Source: Celoporthe dispersa
Taxonomy: Eukaryota > Ascomycota > Sordariomycetes > Diaporthales > Cryphonectriaceae
Reading direction: 5' to 3'
NCBI GenBank assembly: GCA_016584495.1
Contig: WAID01000008.1
Coordinates: forward strand, 717,426 to 781,425
DNA length: 64,000 nt
Shown here: in pieces, positions 1 to 12,442 of the stretch
How positions within the stretch are numbered: the stretch's first letter is position 1
Layout: every line of letters starts with the position of its first letter
The notes under the pieces: model-generated
Told to the model about the DNA's origin: nothing
Database searches by the model: none
Seen by the model: only the letters and a program-made list of their open reading frames with translations
Position numbers and translations under genes: made by a program

Positions 1-316
1 GTGCAATCAAGGGCTTGTTTTACGCTGGTATGTCGGATTCTTCTGGTCCAACAGAACGTTATCCTGCCACTGAACCAAAATGATAGGTCTACTGCACTGC
101 ACAGTACTGCAACCCAACTGTCTCACTGTCGTATTTGTTCACCAACTGCATTCCGCTGACGCTTCAGCCGCGCCGTTGGGGGCTAGCTGCTGATCGTTTC
201 CTACCCCGGCATTGCATTCAAAGTGCTAGGGCAGTCAAACCAATTGAAAAGAAGCCCGGATCGCATGCATCACTCATTTGTTCGTGCTAAGCCGTGTCCT
301 AGCATATCGCATCACA
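1..316. other. Upstream region of the FAD oxidoreductase, no gene seen
   Basis: I see no gene here. The stretch presumably holds the promoter and 5' leader of the FAD-linked oxidoreductase that follows. An in-frame ATG at 278 would add 13 residues to that protein; the ATG at 317 gives a more usual start for the family. Confidence 0.4.
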
Positions 317-1915
317 ATGTCTAACTCTGAGATCCTATATTCTCTGATCGACGTCGTGGAGAGCATTATTTTGCACCCTGGAAGCGATGAGTTCGAGGAA
401 GATAATCGCTCCTACTTTAGCGCGTTTGAGAACGAGATCAAGCCCTCGTACATAGCCAAGCCGACCAGCGTTAAGCAGGTGCAGGGCCTGATCTCCGCTC
501 TCCGCCCGCTTCTGCTCGCTGGAGCCTGCCAGGTGGCCATTCGCGGGACTGGCCACACGCCGTTTGCAGGTGCCGCCAATGTCCAGGACGGCGTCACCAT
601 CGACACGAGAGGTCTCAAGGGCATCAATTTAAACCATGATCACTCGTTCGTGGAGATCGCGGCCGGAGAGACATGGGCGACTGTCTACACCGAGCTAGAG
701 AAGCACGGCCTGACTGTGGCTGGCGGGCGCGTGGGACGTGTCGGTGTTGCTGGGCTTCTTCTGGGAGGCAAGTCACCCTGATTAGTGGGCTCACTTCTCA
801 GCTTAGGGGATGGCTCTATGCGGATAATGGAGCTAACGTGAGAAACATCAGGTGGACTGTCAATGTTCGCGGGTAGGACCGGATTTGCCTGCGACTCTGT
901 CTTGGAGTTCGAGGTGGTTCTCGCCTCCGGCAGAGTGATCCGTGTTAATGCAGAAGAGCACTCGGATCTCTGGATTGCACTCCGGGGCGGCTTAAACAAC
1001 TTCGGCATCGTAACGTCTCTGAAGATGCGACCTTTCAAGACCGGAGACATTTGGGGTGGCGTGACATACTACATGCCTAGCACCTTCTCCCAGCTTCTGC
1101 AGAGCACTTGCGATTTTGCTCGCAACGAAAAGGACCAGGACACCCACATCATGGCCAGTGCTGGGTACGGCTTTGGCCACCAGGTTGTCACTTGCGTCAT
1201 GTATCACACCAAGGGGGAGGAAAACCCGCCCTCGCTACAGCGCTTCACGACCTTAGAGCCGCCGATCAAGCAGATGTGCACAATGCGAACGTCGCGGCAT
1301 CTCGAATTCTGCGACGAGCTGTCCAAGTTCTCCACTGATGGCTTACGGTCAGTGAACCTCTTTCGACTGACTCCTTGTATCTATACAATCGGTTCTTGAG
1401 CTGACTCGATTTTTAGCCAGTACTGGGCTTCGATCACGATCAAGCCAGATCTTCCTCTGATGGAAGCTTTTCACCAGAAATGGCAGGAGACTCTCGCCAA
1501 GGTCAAAGATGCTGAAGGGTTCATTTTCTCCTTCGGATTTCAACCCCTGACCAGGGCTATCCTGGAGGAATCCGCAAAGGCAGGCGGCAATGCGATGAAT
1601 ATCTCTCCATCAGATGGGCCACTTTTCATTGTGCTGATCAATCCAATCTGGAAGCTGGCTGAAGACGATGGACGCATCTTTGCAGAAGTCGGCAAGCTCA
1701 TCACGGACCTCCGGGAACTTGCACGCGAGAAGGACAAGCTACATCGCTATATCTTCACAAACTATGGTTATTCGAAGGACGATGTCATTGCTGGGTACGG
1801 AGAGGCGAGCCTCTCGAGGCTTCGGGAGGCGAGCAAGAAATACGACCCTGAAAGTATTTTCCAACAGGGCATTCCGGGTGGTTTCAAGCTGGGTATTCGA
1901 AATGGTGCTTTCTAG
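317..1915 (+). CDS. FAD-linked oxidoreductase, berberine-bridge enzyme (BBE) type
   Basis: Three exons (317-767, 852-1347, 1417-1915) join without a break to 481 residues, the usual length for fungal BBE-like oxidases. The FAD-binding PCMH fold is visible: RGTGHTPFAGAANVQDG near residue 80, then GGGLSMFAGRTGFACDSVLE across the first splice, a classic FAD-contact stretch. The C-terminal berberine-like motif YDPESIFQQGIPGGFKL ends the protein. Such enzymes oxidise alcohols, amines or ring systems with FAD and often sit in secondary-metabolite clusters. There is no obvious signal peptide from the 317 start, so it is probably cytosolic. Intron 1 begins with GC (GCAAGT) rather than GT, and the frame is only kept if this GC-AG intron is used. 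The exact substrate cannot be read from sequence. Confidence 0.88.
768..851 (+). other. GC-AG intron in the FAD oxidoreductase
   Basis: The 5' site reads G|GCAAGT and the 3' site ACATCAG. Removing these 84 nt restores the conserved GGG-L-S-MFAGR stretch in frame; no GT donor nearby does so. Confidence 0.75.
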
Positions 1916-2520
1916 ACAGGATCAATCACGCCCCATTTGGTCACATGATGACAACATGACTATATCGATGCTTAGAGTATTCAGAGGTTCAACCCCCCCT
2001 CCCCCCCTCCACCCGAAGTTATAAAGCTTATAGTTTCTTGACCGCTTTGCCTTGACAAGCGTATTTTGAAAATATGCAGCAATAGATAACGTTGTTCTTT
2101 GTTCTATCAATAAAAGCCCAGGGGGCTGGAGGCGACCCATTAGGAGAGCTATATCAAGAATCTAGTTAGATATGTGTTGAAACTTTTCGAAAAAAATTGT
2201 AGCTATCAATTACGTTCTTCAACTATCGATGTCCTACGATTTTTTTTAATATAGCGAAATATCTTTGATCAATGAATTTTATGTCAGCTCTTGAACGTTC
2301 CAAGCCATACCCGAACAATAGATCTATTCTTATCGTGACTAAGTCTATAGTGAAACTAAATCTTGGTACAATCTGAACATTACTAGCGGCTCAGTGCGTA
2401 AGGTGGATTCCTCTACCGTTGTCGCGGCTTTAGCCTCGGTCTCAAGAACCGTTGCTTAAGCCAGTGGTATACTTTTGCCGTATGTTCGTGTATTTTCAGC
2501 CGTCTAGACCGTGACATTTG
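1916..2520. other. Convergent intergenic region
   Basis: It lies between two genes that run toward each other. An AATAAA at about 2108 could serve as a poly(A) signal for the upstream oxidoreductase. A C-rich run lies at about 1991-2011. Nothing else is recognised. Confidence 0.35.
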
Positions 2521-3892
2521 TTATCTTGTAAATACCGGCAGGATTTTGTTGGCTGTCGTTGCTGCCAGAATTACGTATCTCAACGTAACCAATCCCTCTT
2601 TGCAGACCGACGGCAGAGTCATTGCCAGAATCTGCGTCGTTAGCATTTCTGTATGATTGAAGCCCCTTGCGCGGGATCGGAGTGATTGCCAGCGATGATA
2701 GAGAAAAGCCGTGAGCTTGATGTTCCATAATTTGGCGAGCGATGGCATACAAGCGACTATAATGGTCACATGGACCTCCGCTTGGCTGAGTACACAGTTA
2801 GTATTCAAGAGCTATAAAAGCTCAAAGGAGTCTTCGCTTACGTGCAGATGTAGGCTTGTGCACCCGCCCAGGATGAACCGATGGAGTGGACGACCAGAAT
2901 ACGACAATTCACAGTCAGTAAGCTGGCAAACAATGCATTTTTCGCTGAGTTAGCACTACTTCTAGCGTTCTGGGGCCGGGGGGGGGTACCTCAAACATAC
3001 AATAAGCCTGTGGCAAAAATGATAGCAAGAGCAATCCTCTTGGCTAGAAGCATATGGAATTGATAAATAATGGGCAGAGGAAGTATGATGATGGAGATAT
3101 CGATAGCAATGTTCATGCTAGCCTGCACTAGGCCGGGCGTGGCTAAATGATCACAGTATGCTAGAAGAGTAAGATCCCAATCTCGCCTGCTGTATGCCAT
3201 GCAGTAATTGAACGTTAAGGGGACTATACCAAAATTTATTAGTAGCGTCATAGTCAGACGCATTGGTCTTGGGAAGCTCACCTGTCATCCAGTATATTCC
3301 AACCATAATGGCCATGAGCACGTAGATACACCATCTCAGCCAAAGTTCTGAGGAAAAGACGTGATAGTAGAGAATAAGAATTGATGCCTTGGCGAAAAAA
3401 ACAGCATCGGTCCGTAGAATACAGAAGTTACAAAGTTCTTCTTGATGTATGCCGAATCAAGATAGCATACTGGCAGGTCCCATGCATGTCTAGTGACAGG
3501 CCCATCTACGAGAATGATTAGTCTAGATCATTACATTTCTTCAACGTTTCCGATAACTCACAAGTAGCCGCCACAGAGGTGTATCCGGCAGCGAGGATGA
3601 AGGAGATGACAATGAAAGCTGGTCCTGTATTAACCGACTACCCTAGCCAAATCGATCTCGTCCCCAGAGAGGGTTAAGGAGAAGAGAATGTGTGAATACC
3701 GTCATCTATTTCGAGCGCAGTCTTGTTTTGTACTCGAGTGTCAAGGCGTAAGCCAATGAGTATCTGGGCAGCGGACCCGAGAGTAATGCCAACTGCTCGA
3801 ATAGTACTAATAAGGGAAGTTGGGTCGACGAAATTGGCCGGAGCACCGCTTGGGTTCTCGGCGAGAGCAATCTCACAATAATTGACAGACAT
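2521..3892 (-). CDS. SAT4/rhodopsin-domain integral membrane protein, frameshifted at a poly-A run
   Basis: Membrane protein of the fungal SAT4 (Pfam rhodopsin-domain) family, a seven-helix, PTH11-like group of unknown ligand. Reading the minus strand, exon 1 starts at 3892 and ends in the family's acidic IDDG motif. The next exons give a helix (AFIVISFILAAGYTSVAAT), then a loop with RHAWDLPVCY, FVTSVFYGPMLFF, a conserved helix ASMNIAIDISIIILPLPIIY, and the late motif AEVHVTIIVACMPSLAKLW. The frame breaks after FYGPMLFF at a run of seven A on the plus strand (3395-3401); a length change there would rejoin AKASILILYYHVF. All introns otherwise look canonical. It is either a one-site pseudogene or a gene with a homopolymer sequencing error. 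A second, diverged SAT4 gene lies at 34309-35517. Confidence 0.75.
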
Positions 3893-4788
3893 ATTCAGAA
3901 GATGTAGCAGCTAGTTGCCCTGACTATGTGAAAAGACAGACGGGAAGAGAGACACGTAAAAAGGGGACTACGTTCGGCGCAGGCTGATTATCATTCCAGT
4001 GTACATATGCAATCCGAGGCTGACCGGAATAGAAATACTATGACACGGAATTGCGAGTGTCATGTCCGACACATCGGGCTAATAGCCGCTGTTGAGTTTG
4101 CCAAGGCGTTGTTGGATAGGTGATGAGGTCCATAATGCAACAGTATAGGTGGCTGCCCAGTCGAACCAAAGTTTGAGCATTATTTGTGAAGAAGTTCCTT
4201 GCAGCGTAGCTTGTGCACATCAGAAATGCAACGTATTTCTTACCCCTCTCTCTTAGTATTTACATATCCAGCAAGTACCTGCACAACGTGTGATCGTCAT
4301 GGTGCTTGCGTCTACTAGGGGTGTGTCGTGTTTATGCATGCCCGCCCCTTCCTGTGGGGACGGCAATTTGGACACACGGGGTCATTTTGGCGCTGATGAA
4401 CCGTCTAGATGCTTACCAAAGTGGTATGCAAGTGGTGTTCGCTAGGCTGCGCTCAGGCCGTGGTAAGAAAACAGACCAACATCTTTTTTCTTCTCTGACT
4501 GCAGGGTAGTTCAACCAAGCAGGGACTGCAACAGATGGGCGAAAAGAACTACTATGCATATGAGAAGTATGTGGAAACGCCCACCGGATTGGGGACCAGC
4601 ATCTTGCCATATCTTCTAAGAAGCGAGGTACCCTGCCGGTCACTTGATACATGAAGTAGAACCTGAACCAGTGATTTGCCGCCTTCTTCTATCATCCTGA
4701 AATTAAACAGCCTCAACTTCTTGCTTAACTTTGTGTGATAATCTTGTTAATTATACTCTCGAAAACACACAAGTTGGTCTCTTGATAA
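3893..4788. other. Divergent intergenic region
   Basis: It separates the SAT4 gene (-) from the P450 pseudogene (+) and would hold both promoters. Short open frames here show no recognisable domain. Nothing else is seen. Confidence 0.35.
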
Positions 4789-6966
4789 TGGATCTTACTT
4801 TTCGCCAGTCGGTTGGACAACTGGAGCTTTCTGCTCTGATGTACAGTCCTGGGGCGCTGATACTCTTCGGTCTTTTTGCTCTGGGTAGTTTCTATAGTGT
4901 GTTTAACCCATCCCTCCTATCGATATCTAGTCTTATCATGGCTTAACATCTGGATAGTGAGTTCCGACAAATGCACTGGCTTCATTCATAGCAGACATGA
5001 CAACTTATTGGCAGTCACAATGGGAACTTATTCACCTACCCCATCACAGTGAATAGAAAGATCAGAACTACCTATGCAGAGGTAAGTAGTATGGTCAATA
5101 CAGCTGTGGTGCTGCTGGGATGTCATTGTTGACCAAAGCTTCAACAACAGATCAACGGGAAAGCGATGCGGATCAACTCTCCCGAGAGTTGGATGACCTT
5201 AGTTTCCTCGCCCGAGTTGATTAAAGATATCAGCAACGCTACTAATGAGTAGCTGTCTCTCCACGCCGCCGCAAAAGAGATCCTCAAACCCAAATATACA
5301 ATGAATGGATTCAACTAGCATGATCAAAGAGGGATTGAAGGGATCGGATTTGTGCGGACTTTAAGTACTCTATTAACGTGTCATCTGCCCAAGATGACAC
5401 CGGGTACCCGCATCATCATTGACAAAACACTCTTCCAGGAGGTCCGGTCAGGCAATAGCAGCGTCAACGGTATTTGAACCAATACATCCATGCTAGATTG
5501 GAATGGCATACTAAACGATGATCATGTAGTCTTGACGCTCTGTAAGAAGGTCGTGACCAACATCAGTGCTTATGCCTTCTTTGGCCAGGACTATGGTATG
5601 TGATCAATCCCCGCTAAAACTCCTACTATTCGTGCTGACAAGCACAGTGGGAGACAACGACTTCGTCGACGCAGCATATTACTACAATGAAGATGTACTA
5701 TCCAGCTCCGAGTTGCTTCGCATCGTGCCCAATTTTCTCGGCCCGTATGTATAATTTAATCATACACTCCCCTTCCAGCTCTCCGTTTGACCGTTTCACA
5801 GCGCCATCGGACTTTTCATGCCCATGGTTTTACGACGACAGCGGGTCTTCTTCCACGGCTTAGTCTCCATCACCAATGAAAGAATGAAAGACACAAATTC
5901 TGCCAGAAAATATGTGAGCTATAGCGGCCAAATCGGTCGATGTGTCCCGGCTTCTAGCTTGCACGTTACTCTTACAGAACGACGTCATCCAATGGATCAT
6001 CAACACTTCACCGAAGTCGAAGCCATGGACTCCGGGTAGAACGGCGTTCGAGGTTATGGCAATCTGGTTCGGCTCTGTATAGGGGCTTGCAACGGTGAGG
6101 AAACCACAATAATCAAGAGAGGCTACAAACTGACCGTATCTTTGCTAATAAAAATGGAGAGCATTCAGACTTTGGCGTTTGCAATCTATAGCCTCTGCGA
6201 TAACCCTGAGTGTATCAAGCCTCTTCACAATCAAATCGAGGGGCCGGCTGGCACTTCGTTCCTTTTAGAAGGCGAAGGTCTCCCGTTAATGGATAGCTTC
6301 CTGAAAGAATGTTCAAGAAGAATCCCTGTTGAGTCTGGTAGGCCTCATATCTCAAGATTTGCGGCCTCGCGGAATGTAACTTGCTTCTAACACCTTGAAG
6401 TCACTGCTCGTCGTTGCGCATTGAAAGACTTCATGTTCTCTGATGGCAGTCGAGTTGCCAAGGGGGGAATGGGTAGGCATCCCGGTTGGGGAGATGCTTC
6501 GAGATACATCCTATTACCCACACCCTGGGGTTTTTGACGGATTTCGTTTCGCAGATCCGAGCATATCTGGCGTTGGGGATTCAGTGCAACCGGAAGGCCC
6601 ATCGAAGTTCACAGATGTCTCAGCCACATGGCACCTCTGGGGGACTGGTAGGCTAACTTGGTGTGTGCATTTCTGCTCCCGACTTTCGCTCTCGATGATT
6701 GACTGACATCTTTCCGCAGCCCTGGGCGATTCTTCGTCTCTTATGCTATGAAACATGTGGTGTATCACATTCTAGAGAACTTTGAGCCGGAGATGGAGAA
6801 GAAGAACAGTAAGCACACAATCAACTGGCGGACACTGACCTTGCCCGCTTTCAATGTCAGGGCCAACTTCAAGCCCCGATCATGAGGACGAACCGAAGCT
6901 GGAGAGGAGAAAATACGATGCATGTCAATTTTTCCCGAGACCACTTCGTCTATCCTCGTTCTGTTT
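4789..6966 (+). pseudogene. Cytochrome P450 monooxygenase pseudogene with three in-frame TAG stops
   Basis: The N-terminus from 4789 has a membrane-anchor-like hydrophobic stretch (SPGALILFGLFALGSFYSVF). Later exons give INGKAMRINSPESWMTLVSS, an AFFGQDY motif, DSFLKECSRRIPVES (K-helix region), DVFDGFRF-like VFDGFRFADPS, and the heme loop WHLWGTGRLTCPGRFF. The heme-ligating Cys codon is split TG|C across the intron starting near 6662. This arrangement matches the fungal WHxWGTGRxxCPGR group of P450s. Premature TAG codons stand at 5250-5252, 5316-5318 and 6080-6082, each one transition from CAG/Gln. Splice sites and the heme site remain intact, so inactivation looks recent and RIP-like. The exact C-terminus (6903 or about 6966) is uncertain. 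Confidence 0.8.
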
Positions 6967-7626
6967 GAGATAGTCACGTCCTCTACTGTACCAGCGGAGG
7001 ATAATGTTTATCCTGTCTTCTCTCATTCACTGCCCACCCTCTGTAGTAGCAGCTAGAAGAATGGAATTGCTTGCTATGAAATGCTACTTTTACCAAATGT
7101 ATTCTCATTTATTATTCCCAAAATACATGAGCTGGCTTTCCTTTCGGGAAGCCCTTGGCGTCACTGGACTCTCTTTCGATGCGAGCCACGCCTCGGACCA
7201 GCATCTGTCTGAATTGTGAGCTCCAGGGGCTGCAACCACAGCCACATGCCCCCACATTAAATGGATACAAATCACAGCTGTCTATTACATCCTCTAAGAG
7301 GCTGGGATCCAGAAACTGGTCTGTATGTTGGTCTTACACAACCTGTGGTACGCAACTAGGAGAACTCCCGTACATAGTAAGTTAGTACTGTATACATCAT
7401 GGAATCCCGAGCGTGTAGACTCCATTATAAACCATGCTATCGATCAAAGCTATTTGCAGCCAATATGACACTTAATATTCTGCAGTCATTGACATGCAAC
7501 GTGAGACTAGGGTACCCTGCATAATGTTGGAATGGTTTTGTGATGTGCATAGGCGCAACCTGAGAACTAGTGGCAGCCTCCCTGCAAATACAACTCTGTT
7601 CTTGACCGAAACAGTTGTTCACAGCC
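6967..7626. other. Intergenic, no gene recognised
   Basis: It lies between the convergent P450 pseudogene and dehydrogenase gene. Open frames of up to 76 codons here have no recognisable motif. Confidence 0.3.
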
Positions 7627-8644
7627 TCACTTATCCCGGTTCTCTTTGGCTAGCACGTCTAAGCCAGTCTTGACCTGCACACCGGTGTCCTAGTGAAGCG
7701 TAAGCAACCATTTGCCCCATTCTCGAGGGGGGTTTGAAGAAGAGGGGGTGGGGGAGGGGAGAACCGCCGTGGAAAGTACATACCATAAGCCATGTAGGAA
7801 GATACTCTGTGCTGAATTTGACCAGTCCTGCATTTGCGCCATACCAAAACTTGCCTGTCCGTCCCTTGATAATCTCGGAAACCACGCGCTTTGCATACTC
7901 TTGAGGTTCCATCCTTGGCGCTCCTTCTTGACCACGGGCTCTGTCGCGAATCGTGGGCTCCACTGATGCATAGCGAGAATCCTCTGGGAGCTTCCAGTCG
8001 TCGAAGTGAGACTGGCCCATGGTATTCAACGCTCCAGACACGACGGAAAGGACCTTTACGTGGAAGGGCGCGAGCTCTAGGCGCATTGTCTCTGCTATAA
8101 TCTCCTCGGACATTTTGGATGCAGCGTATGTATTCAACAGGTCCATTAGCTGAGTAATTGAACAACTTGGCATCCGTAATTATATTAAAAGAGGGTGAAG
8201 CCTACCTTGGTAAGGAGTGTTCAGATGTCCTGCGACGGAGGTGATGAAGACAACGGTGCCCTTGGCCTTCATCAGCAGAGGTGCGAACGCCTGGGTGACC
8301 GCCAAAGGACCCCAGACGTTGGTCTCATAGATTTTCTTGGCGTCCTCAACATTCTCATCCAGTAACGGCATGAAGTGGTTGCGGGCGGCGCAGTTGATGA
8401 GGTAGGATAGGGTGCTCTCAGTCTCCTCGATCACCGCAGCCTTTGCGGCCTGGATGTCGGCCGCGCTGGTAACGTCAAGCTGAAGAGTTTGGACGTTGGT
8501 CAAGCTCTCAACATTAGACATTGTGCTTAAGATCCGCGAGGTGGCGAAGACTCGATAGCCTTGCGTGTCTAAGGCGGTCGCCAGGGCAGCACCGAGGCCT
8601 CCATCGCTGCAGCCGGTTATCAGTACTGAACCCTTGAAAGCCAT
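7627..8644 (-). CDS. Short-chain dehydrogenase/reductase (SDR)
   Basis: NAD(P)-dependent oxidoreductase with a Rossmann fold. Exon 1 (8644-8206) carries the cofactor motif TGCSDGGLGAA near residue 10, the LDVTSAADIQ region, NCAARN, and the catalytic Ser in VFITSVAGH. Exon 2 has the YAASK active-site motif (YxxxK) followed by RLELAPFHVKVLSVVSGALN. A last exon (7689-7627) after a GT-AG intron at 7690-7783 gives DTGVQVKTGLDVLAKENRDK and the stop. The first intron is a problem: the good donor at 8205 (GTAGGC) and acceptor ending at 8150 do not preserve frame, so either an unseen acceptor is used or the gene carries a small defect there. The closest family members are fungal 1-acyl-DHAP-reductase-like SDRs. 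Substrate unknown. Confidence 0.8.
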
Positions 8645-10139
8645 AGCGTGCCGGAAACTTGACAGTTGGCGATGATCCTAACGAAGTCGAATGATTCCTG
8701 AAGGATAGAAATGCGAATTGTTGGATTCTAACCGGCGCTCGGAGCGCGTTCATTGTTTGATTGGTATTACTAGTAGCGCTAATCCTTACTCTTTCGAGTC
8801 GCCACGGTTACTGCCCAACTGACCAACCGTAGCATTGTAGTATGCCGTTGGCCTACGACAAGCAAGATAGTTTCCATAGTGTACCCACCCACACTTGTCC
8901 TAGCAACATGTATTGCTACTTTCTCATTTTACTACAACCTCGTTACCAACGAGTGCCGTGGGTTACAATGCATGAATGTTGGTATGTAGAGTTACTCTAC
9001 TGCAAGGCAGCCATGTCAGCAATAGACTCCCTTGTCGGCCGTATGCTTTAACCCTAGCGGCAGCATTGCTCAGCCACCGGTGTAGAGTGAGTAGCGAGCC
9101 TTTCGGGGTTTGCTCATCTCGCGAGCAGATATGCAGACGGCGCATCGGCAAGGATGCCCCCATTGGTTCTCGTGGCACAGAACGAAAAATGCTTGTTACA
9201 AGCATGCACAACCCCTCAACTTCTCCTCTCGCAAACTTGAGTTCTTCGCGCTGACCAGTATCCATTATCTCGTTCTGGAAGTACCAGCTGTGAGCCAGCG
9301 ACCACAAAAGGGGATGTGAGCATAAGTGGTTGTAGTGAATTTCCTGAACAAACAACCACATACGTACCGTATAGTTTGGATCAATATCCGCAGCAAGTTG
9401 GGTTCGGAGCTCGTTGCAGGGTTAGGGAGGTCAGGAGCTCAGCCGTTGAATTAGGTTCCGTGCAAGGTGTAGAGAAGATTTTCAGACTTTGTGTTCTCGG
9501 GAGTGAGCGAGTGCAGCCTCTTTATTCATATTCCGAAATACCAAGGTGTCAAATGGTCACTAGCAGATTGCCGTAGAGCGAATCAAACTACAAGCACTAA
9601 TATTATCAAACGACTGCCAACTTCAGGCCCAGAATCAAGAGCCAGAGTACCACCACAGCCCTCCGAATTCATTGCTCCTTCTAGCCTGCCACACCATCCA
9701 CGTCAGCAGACCTCAGTCGATAATCTGGGAAATCTGATTTGATTACATGGACGAGATCTGCAACTTCGGTTCCGTTCTGTGTTAATTGAGTCACTGAGCT
9801 TGACCTTTATCTCAACACTAGCCAAGGCATGTAATGTTCACTGCATAGCAGGCTCTGCTATCCGCTCCCTTTGTAATAAGTACCGATTTCAAAAAGGCGG
9901 GTGGACTGGAAATTCGAACCGTCTCCCCCCGTTCTAAAGGCATCATTGCCTTGCCCGGGTGGAGAAGATAGACAAGAATGCGGTCAAGAAGACCTACCTG
10001 AATCCTGTGTCGTCCCTTACCGAAGCTTCTCACGGTCACAGGAGGCCATTTTCGGTTGAACACCCCACTTCTAGCTCTCAGAGTACTTGACTAACTCATA
10101 GTCGAATCCAAGGCTTATCGTACGACTCCGTATTTCATT
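8645..10139. other. Long intergenic region, no gene recognised
   Basis: Several short open frames on both strands show no domain, splice pattern or low-complexity signature that I can recognise. A tRNA-like stretch near 9890-9960 was considered and rejected. Confidence 0.3.
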
Positions 10140-10632
10140 GTGAGTTGGTCGAGATTGTCACCAAACAGCCCTAGGCCGGGTATCCCTCGGAGAAACGAAG
10201 AGCTTCAGAAGCAGATGGGGTCGCCAAGGGGTTTCTCAAACCTTATGGGCTATGTCCACTCTTCCAGACAGCCGCTCCACAACATCATCACGACCTTCAT
10301 AGTCATCATGGTTCCAAGATCGGTGACGACTGGTCTCGTCTGGGCCCTCACATATCTTGTGTTGAAGGTGAGTGCTCGCGTGATAGATGACAGCATCTCT
10401 TTTGCGAAATTATCCCCTGGCACTTTGGCACAATTGAGTTACTCCGTCAACATCATGGAAGACGACTCGGAGATAGATGAAGCCGAGTGAAACGAGCTGA
10501 GAGTTGGGTACGTCGACATTTTGGAAGCCTTTATTTACTTCTGGAAGGACAGCGTGGACTACCTTCGGGCGGAGCCGCACTCATCGAAAAGTGAGGATGC
10601 TTTCATTTAGGATATAGCAATGTTGCGCGATA
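10140..10632 (+). pseudogene. 5' part of a coding frame interrupted by a transposon
   Basis: An open frame from 10140 runs 116 codons, with a hydrophobic segment (FIVIMVPRSVTTGLVWALTYLVLK) and an acidic end. A further coding stretch (DILEAFIYFWKDSVDYLRAE) follows to the transposon insertion point at 10632. Helical coding sequence resumes immediately beyond the transposon at 12492. The style resembles the N-terminal region of fungal NACHT/STAND proteins, which often begin with a helical bundle and one hydrophobic helix, but no NACHT or repeat domain is present. The assignment is an inference; the frame is clearly disrupted. Confidence 0.4.
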
Positions 10633-10679
10633 AGTCGCAGGGGGTACTTTTCGGCACCCCCCCTTTTCGGCACCCCTGA
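10633..10679 (+). repeat. Left terminal inverted repeat of the pogo-like element
   Basis: Perfect 47-bp match to the reverse complement of 12443-12489, starting directly after a TA dinucleotide. Confidence 0.9.
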
Positions 10680-10785
10680 ATGACCACACCGCTTATTCAA
10701 CCACCTCTCTTTCATTCACTTTCTCTCTACCAATTTCTATTCAAACAACTTCATCTTTTTACTGACCCTTTATACGACCTTAATA

Positions 10786-12391
10786 ATGCCCTATACGGAA
10801 TTTGAGCTATCTCAGGCCATTGAGGCTGTCAAAAATAGCTTGTCTCAGAAAAGGGCCTCGCTTGAATAGGGAATTCCAAGAACTACTCTTCAAAGCTGTC
10901 TTGCAGGAAGAATATCGTATAAAATAGCCTATAAAGATAGCTAAAGGCTTTCTATTAGCCAGGAAACAAAGCTTATCGAATAGATTCGCATTCAGGAAAG
11001 CTTAGGGCTTCTATCTAGCTATTCAGAATTCAGGTTTTTTGCTTAGAAAATCCTCTTTATCAAGGGGGATTCTCAGCTTTTAGGAAAGAAATAAGTGACT
11101 TCTTTTCTAAAGAGAAATCCGGAGATATAAGTCCGGAGAACCCGCCGGATAGCTTCAGTTCGAACCAATAAAGCAATAACAGAAGTAATAAGGCTTTAGT
11201 TCCATCTACTTAATCTTTCTTCTATCCAGATTATCAAGCTAGCTAATAGATAGAATATAGATAAAGCTAGAATAATAGAAAGCCAAAGCGAGAATAGATT
11301 AGTCTTTGGAGGCTCCTCTTTATATTCAATATAGAAAAAAGACTCTGGATCCCGAGTCTGGATCTCTTTCCTTAAGTGTATTTTAGCTACTAGCACTCAT
11401 TTTCTTCCTCTAATTATTTTTAAAGGGAAAACTATATAGTAATAATAATTTCCTTTTAATATAGACCCTTTTGAAAGCTAGCAATTTATTACTATCTTAA
11501 ATAGATGAATAAATAATAAGATAGTATTCGAATAGCTGAAAAGAGTATTTATTCCTAGCAGCTAGCTAGCAGACTTTTTGAAGGCTAGGCTATTAATTCT
11601 GGATAGCTACGAAAGCTATATAATAAATGAATTTATATGGGAATACTTTCAAAATAATATTCTATTGCTTTATTTGCCTCCTTATACTTCTTATATCCTT
11701 TAATCTCTCGATCTAGAAATCTTTTCCTCTTTTAAAAAAGCTTACAGAAAAAAGCTCAGTACTTTAGATCAATAAAGAGATAATTCTATCTATAGAAAGC
11801 GCTTATTCCTTAAGAATTACTATCTTGCTCATCTAGAAGGCTTTTCTAGCTAGAATATTAAATCTAGATGGAAAGCAATAGATCTTTGGCTTATCCGCTT
11901 AGCCAAGCCACTCCTAAACCCTCTTCTTTTTGAAAACAATCAACAATACTCTCAAACCTTATCAAATTCAGGCTCAGGAGCATCAGCTGGATCTAATCCA
12001 ATATCGAATACAATTTCACAACCATCGGATATATATTCAACCCCTCGGAAAGCCAGAGATCTGTATCACCAACTTAATAGATACCGGAGCCAACTTTCTT
12101 CTATCCCTAAACATCGCATTCTTTTCAGAAAGATACAAAAAGCTTAGGAGGAGAGAGATATAGCCCTAGCTAAAGCTCTGGAGGAAAGCAAGGCTTTGAG
12201 AGAACAACTTGAGGCTTCTAGGCCTAGCAAAAAAAGAAAAGGTTGATAATAGCCCGAATTCGAAGTTTGTAGGCATTCAGGATATACAGAAGGCTCAAAA
12301 AGCAGCTAGACTTGAAAAGGAAAGTGAGAATGAAGAGAGCGACATCGAATTAGTTACTGATGAAGAGGATTGCATCGTGGTGGGTGAATAG
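10786..12391 (+). pseudogene. Decayed pogo/Fot1-family transposase
   Basis: The frame opens with MPYTEFELSQAIEAVKNSLS, then GIPRTTLQSCLAGRISY, the helix-turn-helix (Psq/CENP-B type) DNA-binding region typical of fungal pogo-like transposases. It then reads QETKLIE and continues with many stops where Gln or Trp would be expected. The 3' part (12209-12391) gives the usual Lys-rich and acidic tail (KKEKVDNSPNSKFVGIQDIQ). The DDE catalytic core lies in the heavily mutated middle and cannot be read confidently. The first stop is at 10867-10869. It is not functional as written. Confidence 0.8.
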
Positions 12392-12442
12392 GGCTGAAAA
12401 GCAGATAAATTCAATATATATATCTATATTGAATGTGGCTGC

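Noticed and set aside
7659..8165. 168-codon frame overlapping the SDR gene
   Set aside because: Alternative frame of the SDR exon; the YAASK frame carries the family motifs.
9890..9960. tRNA-like stretch on the minus strand with a GGTTCGAAT T-loop-like motif
   Set aside because: The anticodon and T stems do not pair and no D-arm is found; probably chance or a distant tRNA relic.
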